A DNA stretch of 64,000 nt from Spirochaetales bacterium (GCA_028282545.1 JANQHT010000156.1:1-64000), one strand, 5' to 3'. Shown: positions 43,023 to 53,803, counted from the stretch's first letter. The notes: generated by a model from the sequence alone, not told the origin. Made by a program: numbers and translations.

Positions 43023-43976
43023 ATGAAAATTGCATTTCTTGATGAATCAACCATTTCGCTCGACGGTGATATGGACTACAGATCGATCGAAAAGCTCGGT
43101 GATTTTGCGACGTTCCCCAATCTTCGCCGTTCGGAACTTGCGGCGCGAGCGGGCGACGCGGACGTGATCGTTGTCAACAAGTACCAGATTGGTGCAGCGG
43201 AAATGGACGAGCTGCGACAACTGAAACACGTCGCGGTCATAGCTACCGGCACAAACAACGTCGATCTTGCAGCGGCCAGGGAACGGGGAATACGTGTCAC
43301 CAACGTGGCTGGGTACGGCCGGTACGCCGTACCGCAACAGGCGTTCGCACTTATTCTCAGCCTCGCCGGCCACGTGTTCAGGTACGCGCAGGACGTTCGA
43401 AACGGCGACTGGGCGCGGGCGGAAACGTTTACCCTGTTGCGCTATCCGTCGTTTGAGCTCGCCGGCAAGACGGTCGGTATCATCGGGTTCGGCGCGATCG
43501 GAAGAGGGACCGCCGAGATCGCCCGCGGCTTTGGCATGAACGTCCTCGCATACGACATGTTCGATTTCGAGTTCCCCCCGTACATGAACACACCCCTGCG
43601 GGAACTGCTCGCTCAGAGCGATGTTGTGTCGATCCACTGCCCGCTCACACCGGAGACGAAGAACCTGATCGGAAGAGAAGAGTTTACCCTCATGAAACGA
43701 TCGGCGTTGATCGTGAACACCGCCCGTGGTGGAATCCTCGACGAGGAAGCGCTGGTGTGGGCGTTGGAGACGGGGCAAATCGCGGGTGGGGGCCTGGATG
43801 TTCTTTCCGAAGAGCCCCCTCGAACAAACACAATCTGGAAACGTACCGACCTCAACCTGATCGTTACGCCGCACGCGGCGTGGTCCGCCAGGGAGGCACG
43901 TCAGCGACTCGTGGATGGTGTCGCGCGCAACATCGAAGCGCACATCGCTGGGATTGACCGGAACGTCGTAGCTTGA
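43023..43976 (+). CDS. D-2-hydroxyacid dehydrogenase family protein
   Basis: 317 residues from ATG 43023 with GGAGG five bases upstream. The NAD-binding motif is GKTVGIIGFGAIGRGTAEIA; catalytic Arg, Glu and His are in NTARGGILDE, the later Glu region and VTPHAAW. The layout resembles glycerate or 2-ketogluconate-type dehydrogenases. It reduces a 2-oxoacid to a D-2-hydroxyacid or the reverse; the substrate is not evident. A paralogue lies at 58839-59795, also behind a palindromic operator. It stands alone between the gene graveyard and the chemotaxis operon. Confidence 0.88.
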   Translation: MKIAFLDESTISLDGDMDYRSIEKLGDFATFPNLRRSELAARAGDADVIVVNKYQIGAAEMDELRQLKHVAVIATGTNNVDLAAARERGIRVTNVAGYGRYAVPQQAFALILSLAGHVFRYAQDVRNGDWARAETFTLLRYPSFELAGKTVGIIGFGAIGRGTAEIARGFGMNVLAYDMFDFEFPPYMNTPLRELLAQSDVVSIHCPLTPETKNLIGREEFTLMKRSALIVNTARGGILDEEALVWALETGQIAGGGLDVLSEEPPRTNTIWKRTDLNLIVTPHAAWSAREARQRLVDGVARNIEAHIAGIDRNVVA

Positions 43977-43987
43977 TACCGGTGGTC

Positions 43988-44016
43988 TTGCTTCCCGATA
44001 CAGGTTTTCATATCAT
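43988..44016 (+). promoter_or_regulatory. Promoter of the chemotaxis operon
   Basis: TTGCTT, 17 bases, TATCAT, then about 29 bases to the MCP start with a GGGGGAG ribosome site. I see no sigma28-type (TAAA...GCCGATAA) promoter here. Confidence 0.5.
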
Positions 44017-44045
44017 TTATTTTAAGTACTAACATAGGGGGAGCC

Positions 44046-46169
44046 ATGCTCAACAACATGAAGGTCTCGGTCAAAATCATGGTGGGTTACGTCATCATTT
44101 TGGCCATCATGGTCGTCGTTGGCGCTATTGCACTGGTTAATATCCGATCGATCAACTCGGCGCTGAATAACATCACCGATGAGGTGGCACCGACCATCGA
44201 AACTGCGGATGACTTGATCATGGCTCTTCTAGAATCGAATAAAATTGCCGAAGAAGCGCTTTCAGACGAGGATTTAGACGACGTTTTGGCCAAGAGGGAC
44301 GAGTTTGACCTCATGGCCGATGCCTATCTCGTGTCGTATGAGGAGCTTGACGAGATCGTGGACGATCCTAACCTGACCGACGAGTTGGAGACGTCCAGCC
44401 AACAATTCGATATCTATCGCCAGCAGGTGAACAAGATGTTCGACGCGCACATCCTCGAACTCAATAAAGAGACGTCGGTCAAGAATATGATGCAGACCTT
44501 CGAATCGACCGCCGAAAGCCTTACGGCCCAACTGGCGGCTCTCGCCGATGAGAGCGAGGCCGAGTTCAAGGATACCGAGGATATCGATGAGTATGAAACG
44601 GTAGAAGCCTCGTTAAAACTGCTTACCAACGTCATCAACGCCGTTGAGGCGGCACGGGAGTTCCTTTCCATCGAGGAGCCCGAGGACCTGCCCCAAATCC
44701 GAGGGGAGTTCGAAGCACTTTCCGTCGAATCGGAGATATACGAGCGACAGCTCACGGACGCCGCCGACACGGACGTCGAACTGGTACGTGCGCAGGAACT
44801 TGAGAAACTCCTTGATGAGTTCGAAACGTCCGTCCTCGATGAAGACGAACTATTCGACGAATACCTGGAACAGCTCGAGTCCGAGTACCAGGCGGACGAT
44901 TTCGCCGAAGATTTCGACATAACCGCCGATGCGTCCCGGGATGCACTGGTCGCCGTGACCGAGTACGCCGACGCCATCAGCGACAACGCCGACGATGCCG
45001 CCGAGAAACAGGTACGGCTCGCCATGACCATCGTCATAGTTATCATCTTGATCGCGCTGGTCGTTGGGATTCTCATGGCCATCGTTATCTCCCGTTCGAT
45101 CACCGTGCCCCTGCTCAAAGGCGTTGAGATGGCCGGCCGCGTATCCAACGGAGACCTGAACGTCAAGATCGAGATGAAAGGCCGGGACGAACTCGGTCAA
45201 TTGGCCTCGGCTCTTCAGTCCATGGTGAATAATCTGAAGAACATCGTGAACGAGATCACGCTGTCCGCCCAGAACGTCGCCGCAAACAGCGATCAGATGT
45301 CGACGAGCGCCGAGTCCCTGTCCCGTGGAGCCAACGAGCAGGCCGCGAGTGCCGAAGAGGTCTCGGCGTCGCTCGAGGAGATGGGATCCAATATCCAACA
45401 GAACAGCGAGAACGCCGCACTGACGGAGAAGATCGCCCAACAGGTGTCGAACGATGCCATCGTGAGCGGCGAGGCGGTGGATCAAACGCTTACCGCCATG
45501 AAGCAGATCGCCGAGCAGATCAACATCATCGAGGAGATCGCGCGCCAGACGAATCTTCTGGCTTTGAATGCAGCCATTGAGGCCGCGCGCGCCGGAGAGC
45601 ACGGAAAGGGATTCGCGGTTGTCGCGTCCGAAGTACGCAAGCTCGCCGAACGGAGCGGTACCGCGGCTCGTGAGATCAGTGATCTCTCCTCCAGTTCGGT
45701 CACCGTCGCGGAAAAGGCCGGGGAACTGATCACGAAGCTCGTCCCAGACGTGAAGAAGACCGCGGAACTCGTCCAGGAGATCTCCGCGGCCAGCAAGGAA
45801 CAGAATAGCGGAGTCGTCCAGATCAATACCGCGATGGTTCAGTTGGACAAGGTGACGCAACAGAATGCTGCGTCGGCCGAGGAGTTCCAATCGACGTCGG
45901 CCAATTTGTCCGGTCAGTCGACCAACCTTCTGGATCAGATCCGATTCTTCTCCGTTGACCAGGTCGACCGGCTGGGATCCAAAGAGCCTCCTCCGGAGTC
46001 GAGGCCCGTCATCGTCGAGAAGGTAGAGTCTCTTCCGGCACCAAGGTCAGTCGTCGTCGATAAGGGGGCAGAGTCGGCGCCCGCCGGCATCAATCTCAAC
46101 TTGGGGGATGTTGGAGAGTATGAATCCCAGCCGAAGGACAACCTCGACGACGAGTTCGAATCGTTCTAG
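44046..46169 (+). CDS. Methyl-accepting chemotaxis protein
   Basis: 707 residues. A first membrane segment ([20 protein letters not shown]) is followed by a ~300-residue periplasmic domain that is strikingly acidic and helical. A second membrane segment ([19 protein letters not shown]), a HAMP domain and the signalling hairpin with tip [19 protein letters not shown] come next. The C-terminal ~60 residues form a disordered Pro/Glu tail; I see no NWETF-type CheR tether. It is the first gene of the che operon, so probably the dedicated receptor for this array. The helical sensor fits a small-ligand helical-bundle type; the ligand is unknown. Confidence 0.92.
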   Translation: MLNNMKVSVKIMVGYVIILAIMVVVGAIALVNIRSINSALNNITDEVAPTIETADDLIMALLESNKIAEEALSDEDLDDVLAKRDEFDLMADAYLVSYEELDEIVDDPNLTDELETSSQQFDIYRQQVNKMFDAHILELNKETSVKNMMQTFESTAESLTAQLAALADESEAEFKDTEDIDEYETVEASLKLLTNVINAVEAAREFLSIEEPEDLPQIRGEFEALSVESEIYERQLTDAADTDVELVRAQELEKLLDEFETSVLDEDELFDEYLEQLESEYQADDFAEDFDITADASRDALVAVTEYADAISDNADDAAEKQVRLAMTIVIVIILIALVVGILMAIVISRSITVPLLKGVEMAGRVSNGDLNVKIEMKGRDELGQLASALQSMVNNLKNIVNEITLSAQNVAANSDQMSTSAESLSRGANEQAASAEEVSASLEEMGSNIQQNSENAALTEKIAQQVSNDAIVSGEAVDQTLTAMKQIAEQINIIEEIARQTNLLALNAAIEAARAGEHGKGFAVVASEVRKLAERSGTAAREISDLSSSSVTVAEKAGELITKLVPDVKKTAELVQEISAASKEQNSGVVQINTAMVQLDKVTQQNAASAEEFQSTSANLSGQSTNLLDQIRFFSVDQVDRLGSKEPPPESRPVIVEKVESLPAPRSVVVDKGAESAPAGINLNLGDVGEYESQPKDNLDDEFESF

Positions 46170-46188
46170 GGACGGGAGGAACTGGATT

Positions 46189-46740
46189 ATGGCTGATGTT
46201 GTAGCTACCGGTCAGTATCTGACGTTTTCTCTCGGCGACGAGGTGTACGCCCTGGAAGTGTTCAAGGTTCGCGAGGTCCTGGAGCCCACGAAGATCACGA
46301 GAGTGCCGAGGATGCCGCCGTACATGCTCGGAGTTATCAACCTCCGGGGCAGCGTTGTTCCCGTAATCGATCTCCGGCGGAAGTTGGGCCTCGAGCGCGT
46401 CGAGGTGACCTTGGATTCCGGCATCATCATTCTGGAGTTCGAAATCGACGGAGAGATCGCGTTGATGGGAATCTTCGTCGATTCGGTCTACGAAGTAATC
46501 AATCTGAGCAAGGACTCCATTGAACCGTCGCCGAGCATCGGAACGCGCATCAAAGCCGAGTTCATCAGCGGTGTCGGGAAGCAGAATGAAGAGTTCATCA
46601 TGCTCATGGACATAGATCGAATTTTCGGGGAAATCGATGAATCGGCGTTGACGGTATCGGAAGGACAGATCGAGTCGGCTGTTTTTGAAGAGGCGGGCGC
46701 CGAGCAGGCGTCCGCGGACTCGAACGAGGTTTCTTCTTGA
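46189..46740 (+). CDS. cheW: CheW coupling protein
   Basis: 183 residues. The CheW/SH3-like fold is clear (GQYLTFSLGDEVYALEVFKV, MLGVINLRGSVVPVIDLRRK, GLERVEV). An acidic tail of ~35 residues follows the domain. CheW links receptor and CheA. The ATG has GGGAGGA upstream; the stop overlaps the next gene as TTGA. Confidence 0.94.
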   Translation: MADVVATGQYLTFSLGDEVYALEVFKVREVLEPTKITRVPRMPPYMLGVINLRGSVVPVIDLRRKLGLERVEVTLDSGIIILEFEIDGEIALMGIFVDSVYEVINLSKDSIEPSPSIGTRIKAEFISGVGKQNEEFIMLMDIDRIFGEIDESALTVSEGQIESAVFEEAGAEQASADSNEVSS

Positions 46741-47039
46741 CTTTGCCGCGGTCCGCGGACAAATCGACGGCCGTGCTTCCGACCGAATGCGTCATCGAAA
46801 ACGCACAGTCGCTCAAGGCCGGTTTGCTTGAGGTCCTGGACGACGAGACGATCACTGGAGTCGACGTGTCCCGCGTCGAGCGCATCGATCTCTCGGGTAT
46901 CCAGATCCTTGCGGCGGCGATGACCACGGAGCCAAAGGGCGGTCGTATCGTTGGTTTCCGTGGGTCCTTCGGGAAATCCGCCTCGGAGAGTATCGCACTG
47001 TCCGGCTATGAGTCCCGATTTGCCGATTTCTGGCGATAG
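46737..47039 (+). CDS. STAS-domain protein of the chemotaxis operon
   Basis: 100 residues starting at TTG that overlaps the cheW stop (TTGA). The fold is STAS-like: VIENAQSLKAGLLEVLDDET, VDVSRVERIDLSGIQILAAA, with Ser53 at the position phosphorylated in anti-sigma antagonists. Small STAS proteins occur in some chemosensory operons, where their role is not settled. It lies directly before cheA. Confidence 0.82.
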   Translation: MTLPRSADKSTAVLPTECVIENAQSLKAGLLEVLDDETITGVDVSRVERIDLSGIQILAAAMTTEPKGGRIVGFRGSFGKSASESIALSGYESRFADFWR

Positions 47040-47042
47040 GGG

Positions 47043-49142
47043 GTGCCGTTGGACCAGTTCAAGGAGACGTTCCGGGTAGAGGCGTTCGAACTGCTGGAGG
47101 GGCTCGAACACGACTTGATGGCGTTGGAGTCCGATTCCGGGAACAAGACGTTGGTCGATTCCATCTTCCGGGCGATGCACACCATAAAAGGCTCTTCGTC
47201 GATGTTCGGTATGCAGAGCGTGTCCCGGTTCGCCCATGAATTGGAGATGGTCCTCGATGCACTGAGGGAAGCGCGGTTCGAAGTCGGGAAGGGGTTCATC
47301 AACGTCCTGCTCTCGTGCCGGGATCACATCCATTCGATCATCACCGATGATGTCGACAGCTCGGAAGAGGCTGATGCGGTATCCGACGAACTCACCCGAC
47401 TGCTGCGTAACGAAGCGGGGCTGTCCGCCGCGGATCGACAGGCTTCTCCGGCCAACAACGTGAAAAGCAACCGGAACCGTTCGAAGACGACATACCAGAT
47501 CAATTTCACGCCGTCGGAGGAGGTCTTTCTCCAGGGGAGTCGCCCTCTGTTGCTGATCCGGGAACTCTCCGACATGGGGGAAATGACCGTTGTCGCGCAA
47601 TCGACTCCGGAGATGGAGCGGTTCGCCGACATGAACCCCGAACACTGCCATACGTCGTGGGTGTTCTTCCTGACCACGGAAGCCTCGGTCAACGATATTC
47701 GTGACGTCTTTATCTTTGTCGAGAACGACTCGACTCTCGATATCAAGGTCCTTGACGCGGAAGAGCCCGATGAGGAATCGCAGATGCCGATCGGTGAGAT
47801 CCTGGTTCGTCAAGGCGTTGTCTCTGCGGATGAGGTTCAGGAAGGTTTGCACGAACAGAAGGCTCTCGGAAGCATTCTGGTGGAGAAGCAGAGCGCCACT
47901 GAGAGGGATATCGAAACCGCGGTCAACGCCCAGAATCACCTCAAGCAGTTGAAGGCCTCGCGCGCCGCCACTTCGCAGACGTCCAATATCCGTGTAGACG
48001 CCCGAAGACTCGACGATTTGGTGACGCTCGTCGGGGAACTCGTCACCGTCCAGGCACGATTGTCTCAGATCGCGGTCGATGCTTCCGATGAAGGCGTCCT
48101 CGACGTTTCAGAAGAACTGGAACGCCTGGTGATCGACATCAGAGAAAATGCGATGAGCATCCGGATGCTGCCGATCGGGACGACCTTCAGTCGGTACAAG
48201 CGTTTGATCCGGGATTTGTCGACGGAGTTGAACAAAGACGTCACCCTCCTGACGATCGGCGGGGAAACCGAGATCGATAAGACCGTTATCGACAAACTCA
48301 GTGATCCCATGGTGCATCTCATCCGCAACGCTCTGGATCACGGCATTGAGGATCCGGAGGTCCGTCGGAGCAAGGGAAAGCCCATCCAGGGAACGATCAC
48401 GTTGACCGCGGAGCACGTCGGCGCGTCGGTTCATGTCATCATTGAAGACGACGGAGGCGGCCTGAACAAGGACGCGATCAGGGAAAAAGCCGTCGCTCGG
48501 GGATTGATCTCCGAGAGCGCCGTTCTGAGCGACGAGGAAATCTATCAGTTGATCATGCATCCCGGCTTTTCCACGGCTACAACCGTGACGTCGGTCTCCG
48601 GACGGGGCGTCGGGATGGACGTCGTACAGAAGCAAATCACCGATCTGGGCGGGACGGTCCATATCGAAAGCGAGCCGGACCTATACACTAGAATCGTTCT
48701 CGAACTTCCCCTGACATTGGCCATCATTGAAGGTATGTTGGTAGAAGCGGGCGAAGAGAAGTTCATCTTGCCTCTCTCTACCGTCGAATCGTGCGTCGAG
48801 TTCACCCATGAAGACCGCGAACGGAAAACCAACGGCCGGGTGATCCGGTATCGGGACAGCCTACTCCCGTATGTCAGGATTCGCGACACATACGATATTC
48901 CGGGGGACTTGCCGGAAATCGAGCAGATCGTCGTTCTGAATATCAAGAACCAGCAATTCGGAATCACGGTGGACACGGTCGTCGGAAGTCATCAGACCGT
49001 TATCAAGAACCTCGGGCAGATCTACAATCAGGCCCAGGGTGTCACCGGAGCGACCATTCTCGGCGACGGTTCTATCGCGCTGATTCTGGATCCGATGAAG
49101 CTGATCCAACAATCGGGCCAAGACGACGGATCGTACCTTTGA
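47043..49142 (+). CDS. cheA: CheA chemotaxis histidine kinase
   Basis: 699 residues, GTG start. P1 has the phospho-His46 in FRAMHTIKGSSSMFG. Residues ~155-240 are probably a P2-like response-regulator-docking domain. Residues ~245-300 contain a GEILVRQGVVSADEV repeat and a helix also seen in other CheA linkers. P3 dimerisation helices, then the P4 kinase domain (LIRNALDHGIEDPEVR, EDDGGGLN, SGRGVGMDVV) and the CheW-like P5 follow. It phosphorylates CheY and CheB. The stop overlaps cheR as TTGA. Confidence 0.95.
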   Translation: MPLDQFKETFRVEAFELLEGLEHDLMALESDSGNKTLVDSIFRAMHTIKGSSSMFGMQSVSRFAHELEMVLDALREARFEVGKGFINVLLSCRDHIHSIITDDVDSSEEADAVSDELTRLLRNEAGLSAADRQASPANNVKSNRNRSKTTYQINFTPSEEVFLQGSRPLLLIRELSDMGEMTVVAQSTPEMERFADMNPEHCHTSWVFFLTTEASVNDIRDVFIFVENDSTLDIKVLDAEEPDEESQMPIGEILVRQGVVSADEVQEGLHEQKALGSILVEKQSATERDIETAVNAQNHLKQLKASRAATSQTSNIRVDARRLDDLVTLVGELVTVQARLSQIAVDASDEGVLDVSEELERLVIDIRENAMSIRMLPIGTTFSRYKRLIRDLSTELNKDVTLLTIGGETEIDKTVIDKLSDPMVHLIRNALDHGIEDPEVRRSKGKPIQGTITLTAEHVGASVHVIIEDDGGGLNKDAIREKAVARGLISESAVLSDEEIYQLIMHPGFSTATTVTSVSGRGVGMDVVQKQITDLGGTVHIESEPDLYTRIVLELPLTLAIIEGMLVEAGEEKFILPLSTVESCVEFTHEDRERKTNGRVIRYRDSLLPYVRIRDTYDIPGDLPEIEQIVVLNIKNQQFGITVDTVVGSHQTVIKNLGQIYNQAQGVTGATILGDGSIALILDPMKLIQQSGQDDGSYL

Positions 49143-49996
49143 CGGAACAAATCAGCGCGCCCCTCACTCGATTAAAAGACAGGGATTTCCGTCAACTCGC
49201 GGCGTTCATCGAATCACAAATCGGAATTCGTATGCCCCGGTCGAAACGAAGCCTGATCGAAACTCGATTGCAGAAACGACTCCGCGCGCTCGACATGAAC
49301 GACTACGGTCACTACATCGAATATCTGTTTTCGATAGAGGGGAAGACACGGGAACTCCCGTTCTTCATCGACGAGGTTACGACCAACAAGACCAGCTTTT
49401 TCCGGGAATCGACGCAGTTTGACCTGCTCGCCGCGTTGCTCCGCGAGGATCGGGGCCTGACCCAGCGGCACGGCCTGACGGCATGGTCCGTGGCATCCTC
49501 GACCGGCGAGGAGTCCTATACCCTTGCGATGATCTTTGAGGAGCACCGTAAGCTCGATCCTCTGTTCTTTTATTCCGTGATCGGAACCGACATATCGAGT
49601 TCCGTGCTGGCGACGGCGAAGGCGGCGGTTTACGATATGAAGGATCTCGATACCGTTCCAGACGCGTTCGTGAAGCCGTATTTCCTGCGAGGAACGGGTT
49701 CCAGGACCGGTCAGATCCGCATTCATCCGATCATCAGGAAGAACGTGAGGTTTTCCCAAATCAACCTCCTCGGTGACGAATATCGGATAGAAACCGGGCT
49801 TGGAGTCATCTTCTGTCGCAATGTCCTAATATATTTCGATAAGGATAGGCAGGAGAAAATCGTGAGGCGCTTGATAGACCATTTGCGTCCCGGTGGATAT
49901 CTGTTCATGGGACCGACGGAAGGATTGCTCGACGCCCATCGCCCTCTTTCGAGAGTTGCGGCGAGCATCTTCAGGAAACCGAATTCGTATGTCTGA
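49139..49996 (+). CDS. cheR: CheR receptor methyltransferase
   Basis: 285 residues, TTG start overlapping the cheA stop. The all-helical N-terminal domain is followed by a SAM-binding fold ([53 protein letters not shown]). It methylates glutamates of the MCP. It overlaps cheB by eight bases. Confidence 0.94.
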   Translation: MTEQISAPLTRLKDRDFRQLAAFIESQIGIRMPRSKRSLIETRLQKRLRALDMNDYGHYIEYLFSIEGKTRELPFFIDEVTTNKTSFFRESTQFDLLAALLREDRGLTQRHGLTAWSVASSTGEESYTLAMIFEEHRKLDPLFFYSVIGTDISSSVLATAKAAVYDMKDLDTVPDAFVKPYFLRGTGSRTGQIRIHPIIRKNVRFSQINLLGDEYRIETGLGVIFCRNVLIYFDKDRQEKIVRRLIDHLRPGGYLFMGPTEGLLDAHRPLSRVAASIFRKPNSYV

Positions 49997-51068
49997 ACGG
50001 ATCAAGGTGATGATCGTCGACGACTCGGCGGTCGTGCGGCAAACTCTGACCGGGATCATCGAGTCCGCCGGCGATATCGATGTGATCGCCACGGCGTCCG
50101 ATCCGATCCAGGCCGCCAGGAAACTCAGGGAATCGGTCCCGGACGTCATCATCCTGGATCTCGAGATGCCTCGGATGGACGGGTTGACGTTCCTGAGGAA
50201 GCTCATGAGCCAGCATCCTGTTCCGGTGATTATTTGTTCGAGCAAGTCGGAAGAGGGATCGCAGAACGCCATCACGGCCCTGGAATACGGAGCCGTTGAC
50301 ATCCTGACGAAGCCGAAAGTGGGCGTGAAGCAATTTATCATGGACTCGCGCATTCGATTCCATGACGCGATTCGCGCCGCCGCTTCGTCGCGGATCAAGC
50401 ATCATTCGAAAGAAAAGGTGATGGTGGTCCGAGAGAAAAACTCAGCGGACGTGATCTTGTCGAAAGTACGTCGGCCCATGGCATTGGACACGACCGAATC
50501 GATCATCGTCGTCGGTGTGTCGACAGGAGGAACCGAAGCCCTACGGACGTTCCTGAGTGCCCTTCCGGTCGATGCCCCGGGCGTCGTCATCGTCCAGCAC
50601 ATGCCGGAGAAGTTCACCGCCTCTTTCGCGAAGCGCCTTGATTCCTTATGCGCGATCCACGTCAAAGAGGCGGAGGAGAACGACTCGGTCAACCGGGGAA
50701 TCGCCCTGATAGCCCCGGGAAACCGTCACACTCTGCTCAAGAGGGCGGGAGCGAGGTACTTTGTCCATATCGTTGACGGGCCTCTGGTTTCACGACATCG
50801 TCCGTCCGTGGACGTTCTCTTCCGTTCAACGGCCAGATATGCCGGGAAGAACGCCATCGGCGTGATCATGACGGGCATGGGTGACGACGGAGTCCAGGGA
50901 ATGTCGGAGATGAAGGAATCCGGCTCCCATACCATTGCTCAGGACGAAGCGAGCAGCATCGTCTTCGGTATGCCGGGAAACGCCGTCAAGAGGGGCGTCG
51001 TCGATGAAGTCATTCCGCTCTCCGGAATCGCCGATAGGGTGCTCAAGCTCACGGGGGTGCGGAGTTGA
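49989..51068 (+). CDS. cheB: CheB receptor methylesterase / deamidase
   Basis: 359 residues. A receiver domain with phospho-Asp57 ([13 protein letters not shown]) is joined to the esterase: Ser in [11 protein letters not shown], His in [13 protein letters not shown], Asp in [12 protein letters not shown]. It removes methyl groups from the receptor when phosphorylated by CheA. The stop overlaps the next gene as TTGA. Confidence 0.95.
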   Translation: MSERIKVMIVDDSAVVRQTLTGIIESAGDIDVIATASDPIQAARKLRESVPDVIILDLEMPRMDGLTFLRKLMSQHPVPVIICSSKSEEGSQNAITALEYGAVDILTKPKVGVKQFIMDSRIRFHDAIRAAASSRIKHHSKEKVMVVREKNSADVILSKVRRPMALDTTESIIVVGVSTGGTEALRTFLSALPVDAPGVVIVQHMPEKFTASFAKRLDSLCAIHVKEAEENDSVNRGIALIAPGNRHTLLKRAGARYFVHIVDGPLVSRHRPSVDVLFRSTARYAGKNAIGVIMTGMGDDGVQGMSEMKESGSHTIAQDEASSIVFGMPGNAVKRGVVDEVIPLSGIADRVLKLTGVRS

Positions 51069-52813
51069 CGATATCGCAACGGTTGACCGCCCTATCGAGA
51101 ACCCTCGAGATGAATTTCGATTTCCTCGCGAAGGCGTATCCGGCCTTGCTCGAGGAAGTCAAATCGAGTAAATCGTATGCCGAGCAGACGATCAGGGGAG
51201 TCAAGGGCGAGTCCGGCGCCGCGGACGATACCGGCAACCTTCTCAGAAAGATCATAGATGGATCCCTCATGATCATCAGCGGTATCGTCGGGGATATCCG
51301 CGAAGCGTCCGAGGAAGAGCTCCGGTCCCTAGTCAAGCTGAATGAGGAAACGGAGAAGATTTCGCGGATTAAGGATCTCATCGACGAAATCATCGATCAA
51401 TCCGGTGCGTTGGAGCTCTACGCCATGAACTCCATGATCCATGCGATAAAGGTCGGTAAAGGCGGCGGTGGATTCTACCATATCGCCGATGCGATGAAGT
51501 CCCGAACGAACACTTCCCTCGCACTGGCGAACACGATGGCCGGAGTCGAAGGACGATTGGTGGATTTGCATCAGTTCTTTGTTCGAGATGCAGAAGAGCT
51601 CAACAGGATGCTCAACCGCCTCTCGGACGAATTGGATCTCTCGTTCCGGGAAAAACTCGAGAACATTCGCAGCCAGGCCGGCCTCATCGTCGAAGATCTT
51701 GCGGATATGACACGGAGGGCGGACGAAGTCCATGAGCCCCTCTATTCGTTGATGGAACGCATACAACATCAGGATATCATCCGGCAGTCCCTGGATCAGG
51801 TCCTGAGCCTCATCAAGACAGTGTCGGAAGGATCGGATCGCGACGCCTTGGCATACAACGACAAGGTGCTGAAGATTTCCCGTGTCATCATCGATGACAT
51901 CATGAGCCGGATCGGAGAGAGCCGCGTGTTCCTCCTGACGGCTATCAATGAGATCGAGCGGCGCATCGCGAACCTGAATGAGAACAAAGAGGCTCTCATC
52001 AAGAAATACCTGGACGAGTCCGAGCGGCAGATCGGCGTTTTTCCCGAGTTGAATCGGCATCTCCGGACAAGCGAAACGACGGTCATCGAACTCGCGCAAC
52101 AGATGGATGCCCTGCAGCGGAATCTGACGGGAAACGGTCTTTCACTTCTGGGTGAGTTCGATAGCGTATGCGAATCTTCTACGATGTTGCAGGATTCTAT
52201 CGAGGGATTTTGGAACATCACCATAGCAGCAAAAATCGAGTCGGCGAAACAGGCCTCACTCGCCGCGATGGCCCACACCGTACGGGATATGGAGGACGTA
52301 ATCACGACGATCAATAGTCACGTCGATGAGACCATGGGTATGGCCGAACAACTCAAGCGCACGGCCGAAGACGCCATGGACATGCATGACAAATCGATGC
52401 GACGGGTCCAACGGGTCCTGGACGATCTGAAAATCTCCCTGCAGGATACGACCGGCGAGATGTCGACGATCGTCGACCGGATGAAGAGAGATATAGCGAG
52501 TCTCGACATTTTCTCCGATGATTTTCTTCAAATGATCAATGCCAGTCGGGAACGCATGGACGAAATGGAACGCATCATCGACGAGTTTTCGTCATCCAAC
52601 GGAGAAATCACGGTGCGGTTGGAGGAGAATGCGGCGCTTTGGGAGAGAGAGCACGGCACCCTCGATATCGAGTCTTGGACGATCCAGGATGGTCACCTCA
52701 AAGAACTGATTAACGATTTTACGATATTCAGCAACAAGAGCATGGCGGGTCGCATCGCCAATACGGAAATCGAGCGTGAGGGTTCTCGGGAAGGAGAAGT
52801 CACGCTTTTTTAG
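51065..52813 (+). CDS. Cytoplasmic helical protein with a CheZ-like phosphatase motif
   Basis: 582 residues, TTG start overlapping cheB. It is almost entirely helical with no membrane segment. Two stretches resemble degenerate receptor-tip hairpins ([19 protein letters not shown] at ~119-137, and [16 protein letters not shown] near 386). Between them, [15 protein letters not shown] has Asp237 and Gln241 in the order QDxxxQ, as in the CheZ active site (DFQDLTGQ). No CheZ, CheC or CheX is otherwise visible in this operon, and cheY follows by 16 bases. I infer a CheY-P phosphatase or a soluble array component; there is no experimental precedent I can name. Confidence 0.7.
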   Translation: MTISQRLTALSRTLEMNFDFLAKAYPALLEEVKSSKSYAEQTIRGVKGESGAADDTGNLLRKIIDGSLMIISGIVGDIREASEEELRSLVKLNEETEKISRIKDLIDEIIDQSGALELYAMNSMIHAIKVGKGGGGFYHIADAMKSRTNTSLALANTMAGVEGRLVDLHQFFVRDAEELNRMLNRLSDELDLSFREKLENIRSQAGLIVEDLADMTRRADEVHEPLYSLMERIQHQDIIRQSLDQVLSLIKTVSEGSDRDALAYNDKVLKISRVIIDDIMSRIGESRVFLLTAINEIERRIANLNENKEALIKKYLDESERQIGVFPELNRHLRTSETTVIELAQQMDALQRNLTGNGLSLLGEFDSVCESSTMLQDSIEGFWNITIAAKIESAKQASLAAMAHTVRDMEDVITTINSHVDETMGMAEQLKRTAEDAMDMHDKSMRRVQRVLDDLKISLQDTTGEMSTIVDRMKRDIASLDIFSDDFLQMINASRERMDEMERIIDEFSSSNGEITVRLEENAALWEREHGTLDIESWTIQDGHLKELINDFTIFSNKSMAGRIANTEIEREGSREGEVTLF

Positions 52814-52829
52814 ACAAAAAGGTGGGAAT

Positions 52830-53195
52830 ATGTCAAATACGATCTTGGTAGTGGATGATTCTTCATCGATCAGGCAGAGCGTCGGTTTCGTGCTCGAAGA
52901 GAACGGTTATACGGTCAAGACCGCCGCCGACGGCGCCCAGGGGTACGATGTCCTGAAGAGCGGCGGGATCGATTTGGTGATCACCGATGTCAATATGCCG
53001 AACATGAACGGCATCGAAATGGTGAAGCTCATGAAATCCTTAGATGAGTACAAGTTCACTCCGGTGTTGATCCTCACGACGGAATCGCAACAATCCATCA
53101 TCGACGAGGGTAAGAAAGCCGGTGCCGCCGGTTGGATGGTTAAGCCCTTCACGAACGATAAGCTATTGGCTACGGTGAAGAAAGTTCTGGGTTGA
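52830..53195 (+). CDS. cheY: CheY response regulator
   Basis: 121 residues, a single receiver domain. Acidic pocket Asp9/Asp10, phospho-Asp53 in LVITDVNMPNMNG, Thr in LILTTES and Lys in WMVKPF are all present. It carries the signal from CheA to the motor, or to another target if this array does not control flagella. The ATG has GGTGGGA upstream. Confidence 0.95.
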   Translation: MSNTILVVDDSSSIRQSVGFVLEENGYTVKTAADGAQGYDVLKSGGIDLVITDVNMPNMNGIEMVKLMKSLDEYKFTPVLILTTESQQSIIDEGKKAGAAGWMVKPFTNDKLLATVKKVLG

Positions 53196-53214
53196 TCGAT
53201 CCGATGGATTCGTG

Positions 53215-53718
53215 ATGCCGCCTTTTTCGTCTTCACCGGAAATATCGAATCGACCCGTGATGCGGATCGATATCGGCGATGTCGCCGTTTCCGGAGACGA
53301 TGTCGTCTTTCGAACGACACTCGGATCGTGCGTGTCCGTCGTGCTATACGATGTCAGGAAACGGATCGGAGGGGTGAATCATTTCCAGGCGCCCGGTCGT
53401 CCACCGGATCGGAACCGCCTCCGCCGCCCGGGTGCCTATGCGTCCCATGCGGTTGAACTGCTCATCAAAGGTATGTACGAAAAGGGGTGCCGGATCGAGG
53501 ACCTGAGAGCCAAAGTTTTCGGCGGAGGGTCCATGAACTTGGACATCGAACAGGACGCAGTAGGCGTCGGCAACTCCAACATATTGGCGGCCAAGCATCT
53601 CCTGCGGCTCGCCGGGATACCCGTTGTCGCCTCGTCGACTGGCGGCTCGACCGGCAGAACCATCTATTTCGTCGTCCGCGAGTTCAAAGTTCTGCAGCGG
53701 CGGTTCGGTGTGGGATAG
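53215..53718 (+). CDS. cheD: CheD receptor glutamine deamidase
   Basis: About 167 residues. The Cys of RTTLGSCVSVVLYD, His of GVNHFQAP and the Thr in SSTGGSTGRTIYF are the catalytic set; VFGGGSMNLD is also typical. It deamidates receptor glutamines. The ATG at 53215 is preceded directly by GTG in frame, so the exact start is uncertain by one codon; an internal ATG (MRIDIGDVAVSG) is a second possibility. Last gene of the operon. Confidence 0.92.
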   Translation: MPPFSSSPEISNRPVMRIDIGDVAVSGDDVVFRTTLGSCVSVVLYDVRKRIGGVNHFQAPGRPPDRNRLRRPGAYASHAVELLIKGMYEKGCRIEDLRAKVFGGGSMNLDIEQDAVGVGNSNILAAKHLLRLAGIPVVASSTGGSTGRTIYFVVREFKVLQRRFGVG

Positions 53719-53803
53719 GCGCTCCCGGCGCAAGGGATCGCACCGGGGCATTCGTCGCCGCGGATAGGCGAGCGTTTCTCGATTTCCTGTTAGGCGGCGC
53801 GCG

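Noticed and set aside
43976-44045. Sigma28-type promoter for the che operon
   Set aside because: No TAAA-N15-GCCGATAA-like sequence; a sigma70-like TTGCTT-17-TATCAT is present.
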